Made by a program: the position numbers and the translations under genes. The notes beneath the pieces were generated by a model. It was not told the origin of the DNA, did no database searches, and saw nothing but the letters and a program-made list of their open reading frames with translations. Below, piece after piece: positions 33,936 through 45,870 of a DNA stretch of 64,000 nt. Source of the DNA: Hygrophila difformis (lineage: Eukaryota; Streptophyta; Magnoliopsida; Lamiales; Acanthaceae); assembly GCA_030278955.1 (NCBI GenBank), contig JAOANR010000009.1, positions 36,091,974 to 36,155,973 of the forward strand, in the 5' to 3' direction. Each line of letters begins with the position of its first letter. Position 1 is the first letter of the stretch.

Positions 33936-34435
33936 NNNNNNNNNNNNNNNNNNNNNNNNNNNNNNNNNNNNNNNNNNNNNNNNNNNNNNNNNNNNNNNNN
34001 NNNNNNNNNNNNNNNNNNNNNNNNNNNNNNNNNNNNNNNNNNNNNNNNNNNNNNNNNNNNNNNNNNNNNNNNNNNNNNNNNNNNNNNNNNNNNNNNNNNN
34101 NNNNNNNNNNNNNNNNNNNNNNNNNNNNNNNNNNNNNNNNNNNNNNNNNNNNNNNNNNNNNNNNNNNNNNNNNNNNNNNNNNNNNNNNNNNNNNNNNNNN
34201 NNNNNNNNNNNNNNNNNNNNNNNNNNNNNNNNNNNNNNNNNNNNNNNNNNNNNNNNNNNNNNNNNNNNNNNNNNNNNNNNNNNNNNNNNNNNNNNNNNNN
34301 NNNNNNNNNNNNNNNNNNNNNNNNNNNNNNNNNNNNNNNNNNNNNNNNNNNNNNNNNNNNNNNNNNNNNNNNNNNNNNNNNNNNNNNNNNNNNNNNNNNN
34401 NNNNNNNNNNNNNNNNNNNNNNNNNNNNNNNNNNN
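33936..34435. other. Assembly gap (500 N)
   Basis: Exactly 500 undetermined bases. It falls between O1's left end and the RT gene of M, so the 5' LTR, gag, protease and most of RT of M should be here; the true length is probably several kilobases. Confidence 0.95.
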
Positions 34436-36831
34436 CGAGAATTGTTAGATCAGTGCGTCGTAGTGTTCATCGACGACATCCTGATCTACTCAAAGAGCGA
34501 GGAAGAGCATGCAAAACACTTACATCAAGTGTTGGAAATCTTGCGAAGAAATGAGCTATACAGGCAAGTTGTCCAAATGCGATTTCTGGTTGAAAGAAGT
34601 GGCATTTCTCTGACACATAGTATCCGCTGATGGAGTATCAGTGGATCGGCAAAAGTTTCTGCCGTGACGGAGTGGGCAACTCCGAAGAGTCCAACGGAAA
34701 TAAGGAGTTTCCTTGGATTAGCCGGGTATTATAGACGATTTGTGAAGGACTTTTCAAGGATTGCACGTCCTTTGACCCAGCTACTGAAGAAAGGAGCAAA
34801 ATACGAGTGGACCGAAGCGTGTGAGACTGCGTTTCAAGAGCTGAAGAAACGACTCACAACCACGCCCGTATTAACATTACCATCAGAGAATGGTGACTTC
34901 GAAGTATATAGCGATGCTTCGAAGGAGGGTTTAGGTTGTGTCTTGATGCAAGACTCGAGAGTCGTAGCCTATGCATCACGCCAACTAAAACCTCACGAGG
35001 AAAATTATCCGACCCACGACCTGGAGTTGGCAGCGGTCGTTTTCGCTCTAAAGATATGGAGACATTATCTTTATGGGCGGAAGTGTCGAATGTTCACCGA
35101 CCACAAGAGCTTGAAATATATATTCACTCAGAAGGAGTTGAATTTGAGACAGCGAAGGTGGTTGGAACTTATTAAAGACTACGATTTAGAGATAGCATAC
35201 CACGAGGGGAAGGCAAATGTGGTAGCCGATGCCCTAAGTCGGAAAACCCAACACGTGACAAACTCATTGGTAATTCCGCCGGCATTGTACTTGGAATTGG
35301 CTAGATTGGAGTTAGAACTTGTGCATCCTGGCACAGTGAGAGAAACGGTCAATGCCATGGTCGTAGAAACTCCAATATTAGACGAGATTCGACTCGCTCA
35401 ACCGGGTGACCCGAAACTCGAGAAGATAAAAGGGTATATTGCCGAAGGAAAGGCAATAGGATTTGCTGTCCACGAGGATGGAAGCATCCGTTTCAAAGGG
35501 AGATGGTGTGTGCCTCTTAAATGTGCCAAGTTGAAACTAAGGTTGATGGAGGAAGGGCACAACACGCCATATTCCGTACATCCCGGAGGTGACAAGCTAT
35601 ACAAAGATCTGAAGAAGATCTATTGGTGGCCGGGAATGAAGAAGGAAGTGGCGAACTTCGTGGCGAGATGTCTCACCTGCCAAAAGGTTAAGGCAGTGCG
35701 ACATAAACCCTTAGGATTGATGCAACCACTAGAGATTCCAAGTTCGAAGTGGGATAGCATCTCAATGGACTTTGTCTCGGGATTACCCCGATCACCTAAA
35801 GGCATGAACAAGATTTGGGTGATTGTGGATAGGCTAACGAAGACAGCCATATTTATCCCAATGAAAGACACGTGGACTATAGACCAATTGGCCCGAGTCT
35901 ACATTGATAATGTGGTACGACGACATGGAGTACCACATGATATCATTTCCGATAGAGACAGTAGATTTGTCTCTCATTTCTGGACGGAGTTACAAAAAGC
36001 TCTCGGTACTCAAATCAAAATGAGCACCCATTCCACCCGATGACGGATGGACAAACCGAGAGAACAATCCAAACACTAGAAGACATGCTGAGAGCATGCG
36101 TGTTGGAATTCAAAGGGAATTGGGAATCTCATTTACCCTTGATTGAGTTTTCCTATAATAATAGCTACCATGCTAGCATCGGCATGGCACCTTTCGAGGC
36201 GTTGTATGGACGAAAGTGCCGAAGCCCATTGAGCTGGGAAGAAAACGATAAGTCCGTGGTAGTGGGACCACAACTTATCGAAGACATGGCTCAACAAATC
36301 AAAGTGATTCAAGGGAAGATGAAAGCCGCACAAGACCGTCAAAAGAGTTATGCCGACGTGAGACGACGAGACCTAGAATTTCAAGTGGGAGATAGAGTCA
36401 TGCTAAAGATATCACCCATGAAGGGGGTGATGCGCTTTGGCAAACGAGGGAAGTTAAGTCCTCGATACATAGGACCTTACGAAATTCTAGAACGAGTCGG
36501 AACTCTAGCCTACCGATTGGCTTTACCGCCACACTTAGATCGAGTTCATAATGTCTTCCATGTCTCGCAACTAAAGAAGTATGTGCCGGACCCGACACAT
36601 GTACTTCAACCGGAGATAATTGAGCTCGATGAAGATTTGACTTACGAAGAAGTCCCAGTGCGTATTCTCGATACTAAGGAACGAGTAACGAGGAACAAAA
36701 CCGTCAAAATGAACAAGGTTCTTTGGTCAAACCACGAAAGTGAGACGACAACTTGGGAAGTAGAATCCGACATGAGAGAACGATACCCGACATTGTTCCA
36801 AACCGATACCGACACAGTTATGGGGACATAA
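34436..36831 (+). pseudogene. M pol: RT end, RNase H, integrase, chromodomain
   Basis: Polyprotein part that reverse-transcribes and integrates the element. FIDD of RT at 34466-34477; [17 protein letters not shown] near 34710; RNase H from [11 protein letters not shown] (34905) to [12 protein letters not shown] (35245); integrase zinc region [10 protein letters not shown] (near 35575) to CLTCQKVKA (near 35690); DDE core with [18 protein letters not shown] (35767), [12 protein letters not shown] (35950) and [10 protein letters not shown] (36065); GPY/F motif [14 protein letters not shown] (36460); chromodomain at about 36650-36790 ending MRERYPTLF. Frames are 34442-34630, 34664-36043 and 36040-36831, so only a break near 34570-34660 (with the UGA at 34628) and a small deletion near 36030 disrupt it. 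Stop at 36829-36831. Confidence 0.95.
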
Positions 36832-36838
36832 CTGCAAT

Positions 36839-36854
36839 CTTAAGGGGGAGAGGA
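36839..36854 (+). other. Outer polypurine tract (PPT1) of M
   Basis: CTTAAGGGGGAGAGGA eight bases after the pol stop, directly before TGTGATACC at 36855. Confidence 0.75.
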
Positions 36855-39654
36855 TGTGATACCACCTATTTTTCGTGCACTTTTGTAAACTGTTGAACTA
36901 CGTTATGGCTTGATCCCTTTACCGGGTACGCAGGCAGCTTAGAAGTTTTAATTCTAAGTTCAGTCACAACATAATAAAACAAACACAAGACCTTTAGCAC
37001 GAGAAAAGCCGAAACACAACTTCGAGGACGAAGTTGATTCTTAAGGAGGGTAGACTGTAATACCCGAGAATTTTCCAACATAAAATAAAACAATAATTAA
37101 ATAAATAAACCATAAATACCATAAATAAATAAATCCAGCAAATACATAAATAAATAAATATAAGGAAATGAGAAATGAGATTTAACTTAAAAATGAATTA
37201 AAGGAATTAAATTAAATGAAAAGAATTATTAAAGGTAAATAAATTGTACACCAAAACCCGACACTAATGAACTCGAGGATTCGAGTCCAAAACATCCAAT
37301 TAGACCCGAGTGAAAATTTAGAGAGAAAGTAGAAACCCGAAGATACCCCGGGAATCGGAATTCGGGAGCATAGAGGGGTAGAAACCCGAAAGAGAGGCGG
37401 AAAAGCACGACGGATCGCACGACCCGCCCGGACCGAAGTCCAGGCGAGTGTCGCGCGGTGGCCGCGCGGTGAAGGAGGAAAAGCGCGCTACGACCGCGCC
37501 ACACGACAGATTCGCCCGTTGCGTGAATCGCTCGCCCGAACGCGGATTTTTCGACTTTCGGTTGAACATCTCTCGACCCAAGACCTTTTGGTCAGATGTT
37601 GGACGCCCTAGGGCTTGGGAAATCTATAAATAAACCCCTTGGGAGCCCCGAACAAGTTTACAAAACCCTACAACCTCCTACACATTCGAAACCCTAAATC
37701 CGGAGTCGTCGGAGGCACGAAACCAAGACGAACGCTGTTGGACGAATTTCTCTACAGATTTCCATAGTCGTGGTAAGTCTCGATCCAATCTTTATTCAAT
37801 AAACGATTCGAAAACGAATCCTAATCATCTCCTTTTTCTTTCTACACCCCGTATCGGATCTAGATCGTAGAACCCGACGAACGGAGAGGAGAAACGGTGG
37901 ACTGGAAGCCACGCCTTCGAATAGACGATCTCGGACGTTCATAAACGCAGTAAGTTAACTCTTACATGGTTTTGGGATGAATTAAAACATTTAAACTAAA
38001 AGATTATCAAGAAACCGAAAATCTGTCAATCTAAACTTTCTACCGGCGCAACAGATTTGATGAATTTTTCCGAACCTTAAAACGAACTCAAACGGAAAAA
38101 CTTAAAACACAAAAAAACGTTCCTAAGACTTAGATCTAGCTACTGTAAAATTTTGAGAATTTTTGGAGTTGATTTGATATGTGAAACCCCACCGAAACCG
38201 AGCTGTTTGAATCTAGATCTTGAAATCTTGGACAGAACTTAGAAATGATCTTTATCACGTTTTTGACATAGGATCTAGACTGTTCTAGATCTTTGGCCGA
38301 ACATGAAAGTTGTAGATAATTGTCTTAAGATGATCTCTGTCAAATTTCATTAAATTTGGAGTTGAATTGATATGGTAGAATTGGAAATCTTTAAACTGTG
38401 ACACATTAAACTCGGACAGATTTGTTCTTCTGCGAAAATTGGTGATTTTGACCTATTTAGATATCTCGGATTGAAAATGTTAAAACACGAAAGTTGTAGA
38501 TCTTGACGTTTCTGAGTAAGATATGAAATTTTGGAATTTTTGGAATTAAATATAATTTTAGACGAATTTTAGAGTAAACTGTGGTTTACCGGAAACAAAA
38601 TTTTCAAATCTTGTTGAAACATGGAATTAACCTTTAGGGTTGAAACGAGTTGAGATGTTATTTTTAAATAAATACAATTGAAGCCAGATTTTAAAAATTA
38701 AATCCCCTTACAAACTTGATAAATTAAAATTAGGGGGGAGTGCTCTGCAGGGTGCCCCCTAACGATTCACTTCGTGCCGTAATGGACGATGGTGACCCCG
38801 CGCGCTAAACTTGAAATGTGATATTGCCAAAACGGCGAAATATAGAGCCTACACTCTCGTGAATATCCGTATGGGTTTCCCGAGGCTCCGGAGTGGTACT
38901 GGGTATGGCTGATACGGTTGCGGCCGCCGGGCTACCGGCTAAACTTGTTGACATCGCGATACTATCGTGAAACTTTGAGATACCAAATCGGGGATGTAAT
39001 GGGGATTTTAAATTAAATTAAATTAGATTAAATTATGTTGTTGTCCAATTAAATTATTTAAATGCTTTATTTAAATTATGGCTTTTGTCTTAAACCATGC
39101 GATATGTGTTATTAAATAGAGCCCTGAGATAAAGTATGCTATTGGATAGTTGGTTAGATGAAATTAAATATTATGTTATTATCATGCTTTTAGTAAGTTA
39201 TTCAATTAATGGCTTTTAAACCCTACGATCATGCATGTGTTAACTTACTCAGCAAATTTGCTGACCAAAACCGCTTTTATTCCTTTTCTTACAGAATATG
39301 TGGAATGAGCATGTGTGAGCACGAATCATGCATGGGATTTTGGGAACTTTGTTTTGCTTTTAAATTCGTATTTTAGACTATATTCTGAACGGGCCTGTTT
39401 AACCCGTGTTTTGGCCATGTCGGCCCTATTTAAATTTTCCGCTGCAATACTATACTAAAACAATTATTTCCGCTGCGCTATACTATTATTATTTTCCAAT
39501 TATATTGTATGGGCTATCTTGAATGGTTTAAATACTTTTAAATACTGCAATACCTAGCCTTGCATCTCTTTAGTAAGCTCGGAGAAACCGTGTCTTACTA
39601 GGGGGATGTGGCGGTGACATCCCGACCTGGGTGACCAAAAACCGGGGTGTTACA
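36855..39654 (+). repeat. 3' LTR of M (long form, 2800 bp)
   Basis: Starts TGTGATACCACC and ends CCGGGGTGTTACA. 36855-37055 is the extension with stem-loop (37017-37036) and inner PPT (37038-37055); the inner start TGTAATACCCGAG is at 37056. Then: GC box 37453-37470, TATA box TCTATAAATA 37623-37632, donor-like GGTAAGT 37772-37778, CTGCAG block near 38741-38758, and the U5 end with GGCCATGTCGGCCC near 39413-39426. Confidence 0.9.
37623..37632 (+). promoter_or_regulatory. LTR TATA box of M
   Basis: TCTATAAATA about 155 bp after the GC box and 140 bp before the conserved splice-donor-like site. It most likely sets the U3/R border of the LTR. Confidence 0.65.
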
Positions 39655-41069
39655 AGAAATCATAGAAACATGCTCATCAAGTTTGGACATATGCACTGCC
39701 AGATTTTCGAAAAAGTTTGAAATCACAGTTTATGTTCGGTGCGATTTGGGATAACAACATTGACGAAAATCTCTGAAATTTTTACACATCATATACTAAT
39801 GTGTTAGGATCAAAAGTCTAGTTTTGACTTTCTCGGATTAGACTCTCGAAATATGAGTTTTAAATGGATTTCAGAAAACGTGCAAGATGGGGTTTCTAGG
39901 TTCGATTTTTACATTTCGTTACAAGGACACTAATTCGGACGCCCCTAAGCCACCTGTATTGATATGAAAGACATCAACTTACAGTAATGATGTTCTTGGT
40001 CGTCCTAGGGTTGCCCGGCTCGTCCAAAATCACCACGAACGGATCTCCTCGACTTAAAGCCTCCAACTTTGGCCACGAATCCAAATCGAAAGAAGAAATC
40101 CGATGTTAGGTCGAGTTTTCGGGATCGAAAACTTAAAATAAAACCTATGAACCACTTACCGCAATCTGGAGAACTAAATATCTTGTATTCCACGCTGCCT
40201 CCGTCAATTTTCGTCGACGGAAAGTGATCGGAAGTTCGAAGTTGGTGATTTCAGGAGTTGGATGAACTTGGGAGAAATTGGAGAGTGTTTAGGGCTGCTA
40301 GGGTTTGGGAATTCGAAATAATGAGTCTCAGGTCCCCTAGAGCCGACCACATACACCTTGCCCCCTTCGGGATTGAGTTTCCAAAGTCGGGGTCGAAAAT
40401 ATGGTAAGAAAATTGCTGATATCGATCTTGGGCAGCTGTCTGCTGCTGTCCCGCGGGGTTGGCGCGCTGCCTTCACGAATACCGCGCGGCTAACGCCCAG
40501 ACTTCGGTCCGGGCGCGTCGTGTGATCCGTCGAGCCTTTCCTCCTCTCTTTCGGACTTCTATCCCTCTATGTTCTCGGATTCCAGTTTTCCGGGTCATTC
40601 TCGGATTATACTTCCTACCCTAAATTTATTCCGACTCAAATTGATTTCATGTTTGAAATCTTAAGTCCGTCGGTTTTGGGTTCGTCGGCTTTTAAATCGT
40701 CGTCTTTTGACTTCCGTGCATCTCCGACTTTACGGGTTCTCGGAAACAAAACCTCTTTGCTCATCGGATTAAATTCTATTTTATATCCTAAAAATTATGG
40801 GTATTACAATCTACCCTCCTTAAGAATCAACTTCATCCTCGAAGTTGCGCTTTATCATCTCGCGAGTTCGGGAATTGTTTGATTAAGCGATTGTATTTAT
40901 TGTGTGTTGTTGTTTGTTATTATTTGACTGAACCCAGAATTGAGATTTCCAAGTTGCCTACGTACCCCGTGAAGGGATCAAGTCATTACGTAGTTCAAAA
41001 TAATTTGAATTTGTTTATTTGGAATACAAGAATATTCGGACAAAATATCCGGAAATCCGTTACAGATAA

Positions 41070-41490
41070 CCTCATCGACGGGTTAGAGGCAATCAAAGAA
41101 AATATTAGCAGAGTACAACGACAAACTCTGAGGAATATGAGCGACATAATTTGTTACAACAGAGGCATTTGAACAGTCAGTCAACAACTATGACATATAA
41201 GATCAACGAATAAGAATGACCTCAAAAGCGAGGTGAGAAGTTAACATAAGTGACGTCTGAAGTTATTTACACATTGTTGTTTTGTTGAATTATATAATCT
41301 CGGCGACATTATAAGTCAATATCAGCGACATTGAAAGAGAAACTCAGTGACTTCCTGTGGCAGATATCAGCAACAAAAATTATAATTAAGCCTCACAAAA
41401 AGAGATTGTAAAAAGTTCGAAAAAGAACAAAAACAAAACAACCATAATTTATCACATTTAAGAAAAAACAACTAAACCATAAAAATAAAA
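41070..41490. other. AGCGAC-rich background, 3' side of gene copy A
   Basis: Non-coding stretch with GAGCGAC, CGGCGAC, TCAGCGAC, TCAGTGAC and related repeats (41130-41375), then an A/C-rich segment (41385-41460) also seen after copies B and C. It probably holds the 3' untranslated region of copy A. Confidence 0.5.
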
Positions 41491-44221
41491 CTAAAGGGAA
41501 GGGGGAGGATTATGGGGGGCAAGGACAGCCTGTTGCATCTCCTTGAGCCTATGAAGAAATCATCCCACATATCTTGAAAGACCTTATGTTTAGCCACCTC
41601 GTGAGGAGTAGTTTCGATGGAGATTCGAAGATTGCGAAATTGATGTTGCATTCCCTGCATGATATGGTTGTTAAAAGAGCATCTACCTCCAGGACAGGCG
41701 CTAGATCTCGCTTCTCAATCAAGCACACCAATATGAATATCCAAAGCTTGCAAGTGGGGATGCATAACGTAATACGATCTGTAACACCCCGGTTTTGGTC
41801 ACTCAGGCCGGGACTCTACCGCCACACCCTTATAAATAAGACACGATCAAATTGAGGCCATTTAAAAGAATGCTAATGCTTAAGTTGCATCAGTAATTTA
41901 AAATACTTAAAATCATTCAAACAATGCCCGAATTTGGAACAGAGTTAAAGTCTACCAGGCATAAGTAAAGCAGTGCAGAAGCTAAAAATAGGGTCAAAAC
42001 ATGCGTCCAAAGCATAGTCCAAAGTTCCTTGCATAATTTAAAAATCTAAATGCGACAAGTCTTTTGCTCAACTCGTCGTGCGATGCTTACTCTTCGAAAT
42101 CTGTAAAAGAATGCAACAACGATAAATCAATAGAAATGGTACTGCGTAAGTTAATACACCACACAACAAATTTTAGAAGTTTTAGAAGAGTAATAAAAAT
42201 AAGATTTTTATTTAGAACAATGGATATTTAATTATAAGGAATTAATCAAAATGTTACACATTCCGAACGAACTTTTTACCAATGCTCATTATGATCGAGG
42301 ACACCCCGTCCTTGGGGAATTGAACCCGCAAGAACTCAACCACATAAAGGATCCTAGGGATGTACCCTTGGGATCAACCTCTGGGACTCGTACCCACAAG
42401 GGTCGTGAAAGCAGTAACTCTATACAGACCACTCTGGAGTCCTAGATAACCCATACGGATACATCTAGGAGTATAGACTCTTACGTTCACAAAATCACAT
42501 AATTACAATTGATGTTTTGGCTACGAGAGGGGTCGGCCCAACGAGCTCCACCAAGTGCACTTACCCTCAAGAATAATATAAGGCATCCCACTCGATCACA
42601 TTTCACAAGGTTTCAAAATTCATACTTTAGTAAAAAAAAAGGTTTCGATACGAATTCACAAATTCTGACAAAAATCATATTTTCCCATTTAAAAGTCAAT
42701 TCCGCCACAGTTTACGCCAGACTGATTTAAAAATCCATACTGTGTTCGATTGTTACGAAATTTGGACAGTAATTAGTCAAAAATAATTGAACAACTTTGT
42801 AATTTTACAATTTTCAAAATTCTATCGGGAAGTGACTCAAAAATCCACATTACCACAGAACATAGAATTTGCATTTTAGAGCATGATTTCAAAAAATGAG
42901 CAGTGGCCGTTTTTACGAGTGAAAACATAGCAAACGATTTCTAAAAATTCTGGCAAATGCACAGTGGCTGGAAAACATCAAAATAAGCATTTTTCTTAGA
43001 AATAGCCATTTCGATTTTCAGACTCCTTCTAGGCCAAATGTGACGATTACAAAAAACCCTATTCTTAAAAATTTAAACCTTCAGCGATCTTCGGACAACA
43101 GGTGGAAATAAATTCGTAACTTTCATAATACACTTCCAAAAATTATAAAATTTGACAGGGACAAACTAGACACAAATATAAACAACTTTCATGAAGAATC
43201 CAATGAGAGAATTGATCATAGAATGGTCTAAAACTCCATACAAGTTCGGGCTCAATCAAAGACAGAATTGACAGCAACTTCTTACGCTAAACCAGATCGG
43301 ATTTGACATGGTAAACGGATTCCAAAATTTTTGAAAATTTACAGACATGAACTTCAATGTATTAGGAAGAACTTCCGTTCAGGGAAGATTTTGTAGAAAT
43401 GAATGGAACAATATCAAAATCGTGGACTTCAGAAAACACGCCTAGGAGGATCTACTGTGACAGATTGAGCAAGGGATGGAAATAGATTTATATCTCAAAA
43501 TTTACTCAACTAAAACGTCTACGATTTGAGATGTATGGAACTAACTTACTTGTGGATGGATTGGTGTCAAAATCCTCTCTTTGAAATCCCCCAAAACAAC
43601 CTACCAAATGAACCTATGTCTGGAATATGTGGCCAAACTCGTTAGTTTTGGGGCTTGAAAACCAAATATGAAACCAAGGAAATGAAAGGGGAACCATCCT
43701 TACCTATGGATGAAGGATTGGCAGTGAAGATTTCGCCCAAAGCCTCCACACCTTGAAATCTTCTCTCCAACAACTCACCTACTCTCTTTCAAGGTTCAGA
43801 TTTTCGGAATGGTGTTATGGTGGTGCTTTGGGGCTATTATGGAGTCAGTTATGAGGTGTGTGATGGTCCCAAGAGGTGGCTTGATGATCCTAGGTAATGA
43901 GGCAAGGACTTAGTGCAGTCAATCTCGGATTTGGCATCCACCAACCCCCTCCAATCCCCCCAACTTCATCCATGGTTCAAAAATCTCATTTTTGGTTCAT
44001 GCATTCCTATTAATCCATCTTGTGGGGGATTTAATCCACTTAAATCCATCCAAGAGGGTCCTAATACATCTACCAAGGTCTGAGGAATGAGTACGGCTCG
44101 ATTCAAAGCATAAGGTTCGAATTTAATGGCTGAAAACGCATGAACTGCGTCTTAGGTGTGCAACAGGTGGGCGCCGATTGGCCTTGGCGGCACCCAAACG
44201 AGCGGCCGAGTGCCACCCTCC

Positions 44222-44267
<46 letters not shown>

Positions 44268-44885
44268 TTAATATTCTTATTTATTCCCAAAAATTAAATT
44301 ATAGGAATTTCCGGATTCGATGGGATAATTCGGTAAACCTCTTCGGAGTCGTGATCGTCCGAAAATAATTAATTCCGCTCTCTCGGAATTATTTTGGTTT
44401 TAATAATTAAATCCAATTCGTCAATTTTGGATTTAAATTTCTCGACCTTGATTCTTCGGGTATTACAGTCTACCCTCATTAGAAATCAACTTCGTCATGG
44501 AAGTTGGGTCACACTCGGAAAGGAATTTCTCGCATTGCACAAATCAAATGTAGGCAACCAATTGCACGCACAAAAATATTGAGGTTCGAAAATTAAATTC
44601 TTACCTTGATGCGTGATAACTCTTTGCGGGGTATCACACAATCGTTCAGTGGCCTCAAAGTCTGGGTACTCTTCGATAAGTTTGATTAGAAAAACTTGTG
44701 TTTCAACAAGTATATTATGATAGATCTGCGGTGCAATTCCACTGTCCAGCATTTTGTGTATGAGTTCATTGAAGGCTTTGGCTTTATCAAAAGTGGGGAA
44801 TGTATCCCGAAGAAACCTTCCCAAAACTCCATCCCCAAAAGAGGTAGCAGATTCAAAACATCGGAACACAAGGCTTGGACGACAT
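41491..44885 (-). pseudogene. Unrecognised gene family, copy A (split by S2)
   Basis: Minus-strand gene of about 530 coding bases plus an LTR insertion. ATG at 44885 (MSS start). A frameshift soon after leads to GRFLRDTFPTFDKAKAF, then GIAPQIYHNILVETQVFL and KLIEEYPDFEAT; S2 is inserted there (41780-44638). The rest (41779-41491) reads, with frameshifts, LQALDIHIGVL, HIMQGMQHQFRNLR, TTPHEVAKHKVFQDMW and ends NPPPSL before a TAG at 41491-41493. The same blocks in the same order occur in copies B and C, so this was a real protein of roughly 180-190 residues, helical and soluble, without a signal peptide. I do not recognise it. Confidence 0.65.
41775..44643 (-). mobile_element. Solo LTR S2 (long form) in gene copy A
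   Basis: LTR 41780-44638, reverse. Left flank CGATC (41775-41779) and right flank CAATC (44639-44643) are a 5-bp duplication with one change. The inner LTR start is at 44467, followed by inner PPT and a stem-loop with CAACTTC/GAAGTTG arms (44468-44510) and the remaining extension to 44638. It shares with S4 and S5 the block GAGCTCGTTGGGCC...CTCTCGTAGCC (here reversed, 42515-42555). It contains a (TA)n run at 44226-44270. Confidence 0.82.
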
Positions 44886-45337
44886 GATATCAGATAGAAA
44901 TCAAGGATTGCGGTGAGAAATGAGGCTTTAGAAGTGAAGATTGGATAAGAACAAATGAAAATGCGGTATTGGGTTCATTTAATATAGGCCATACCCCGAC
45001 CCTGACCCTGATGAAGTTTTTAAAATGTTTTTTCCAGCAAACCAAAGGACAATTCAACGACATTGGAAAAGAAAAACCACCATTTGAGAAAAAAAAATCC
45101 ATAAAGATTGGTTGTACTCAGTGAAAAACGATTGTACGTTAAGCGACATGATGATGTTCTTTCAACGATATTCAATCATAGCAACCATAATTTATCATAG
45201 CAAAAAGATCCACATTGAAACATATAACAAGATCAAATTAGCATCCACAAATGATTTAAATAAATAACAAAAATGATTCAAACATTAAAACAAAGAAAAA
45301 ACATAGGAAACAAGAAAAAAAAAAACATTTAAACAAA
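44886..45337. other. Spacer between gene copies A and B
   Basis: Copy A promoter side (ATTTAATATAGG, TTGGATAAGAACAAATG) followed by the A/C-rich tail region of copy B, with AACGAC/AGCGAC motifs near 45055 and 45140. Confidence 0.45.
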
Positions 45338-45834
45338 CTAAACTGAAGGGGGAGGATTCGGGGACGTAAGGACGGCCTGTTGCATAGACCTAAGCCTAGG
45401 AAGCAGATCTTTCCATATATCTTCAAACTCCTCCTTACGTTCAGCCAACTCACGGGGAGTATCATCGAAAGAGCCTCTAAGATTGCGATAGTGGTTATGC
45501 ATTCCCTGTAGATGGAAGGGGTTAAAGGAGCGCCTAGCTGGATCAGTCCGGTTGATCTCGCTTCGCGTTAAAGGACACCAATGTTTATATTAAGAGCATG
45601 GAAGTGGGGCTGCATAATACTATGCGATCATTTAGCCTCCTCAATATCTGGGTACTCCTCGATAAGTTTCAATAGAAACACTTGTGTTTCAATAAGGAGT
45701 TCACTATGGAGTGCACTTGCAAGTCCAACGGTGGGATATGTATTTTGCACAAACCTCCCAAAAACATCCGCCCTAAACAGTTGCTGCACCATATTAAAAT
45801 GGGGGCCCCCTGAAGAAGACGCTACGGACGACAT
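45338..45834 (-). pseudogene. Unrecognised gene family, copy B
   Basis: Uninterrupted by LTRs. ATG at 45834: MSSVASSSGGPHF, then DVFGRFVQNTYPT, LIETQVFLLKLIEEYPDIEE and a stop near 45630. In another frame the gene continues to GMHNHYRNLRGSFDDTPREL, AERKEEFEDIWKDLLPRL, MQQAVL and ends NPPPSV with TAG at 45338-45340. Compared with copy A, about 20 residues are missing before the VETQVFL block. The C-terminal 60 codons are open and intact, giving the clearest view of the family. Unknown function. Confidence 0.65.
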
Positions 45835-45870
45835 TATATCACTTCGAAAATGGAGTATTGCGGCAAAAAA

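Larger units (their letters stand above)
34436..39654 (+). mobile_element. Ty3/gypsy Tekay-type element M (3' part)
   Basis: The least decayed pol in the window, then PPT1, a long-form 3' LTR (36855-39654) and O1 sequence. The 5' part is hidden in the gap. Right flanking five bases are AGAAA (39655-39659); the left copy cannot be seen. Confidence 0.9.
33755..41069 (-). mobile_element. Reverse Tekay LTR O1 with nested element M
   Basis: LTR start TGTAAAACCCCGG at 33760 and end ...CGTTACA at 41064 are flanked by identical GATAA (33755-33759, 41065-41069). The reverse LTR runs 33760-33935, is interrupted by the gap and element M, and resumes at 39655-41064. The right 256 bp (40809-41064) are the long-form extension with inner PPT (40809-40826) and stem-loop (40828-40847), so this is a solo long-form LTR. 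It sits in the AGCGAC-rich background (AAGCGACTTACC just left). Confidence 0.85.

Noticed and set aside
34936..35175. 79-codon frame overlapping M RNase H
   Set aside because: Out-of-frame shadow of the pol reading frame.
44226..44273. Possible MITE with TA target
   Set aside because: Only a (TA)n run within LTR S2; no inverted ends.
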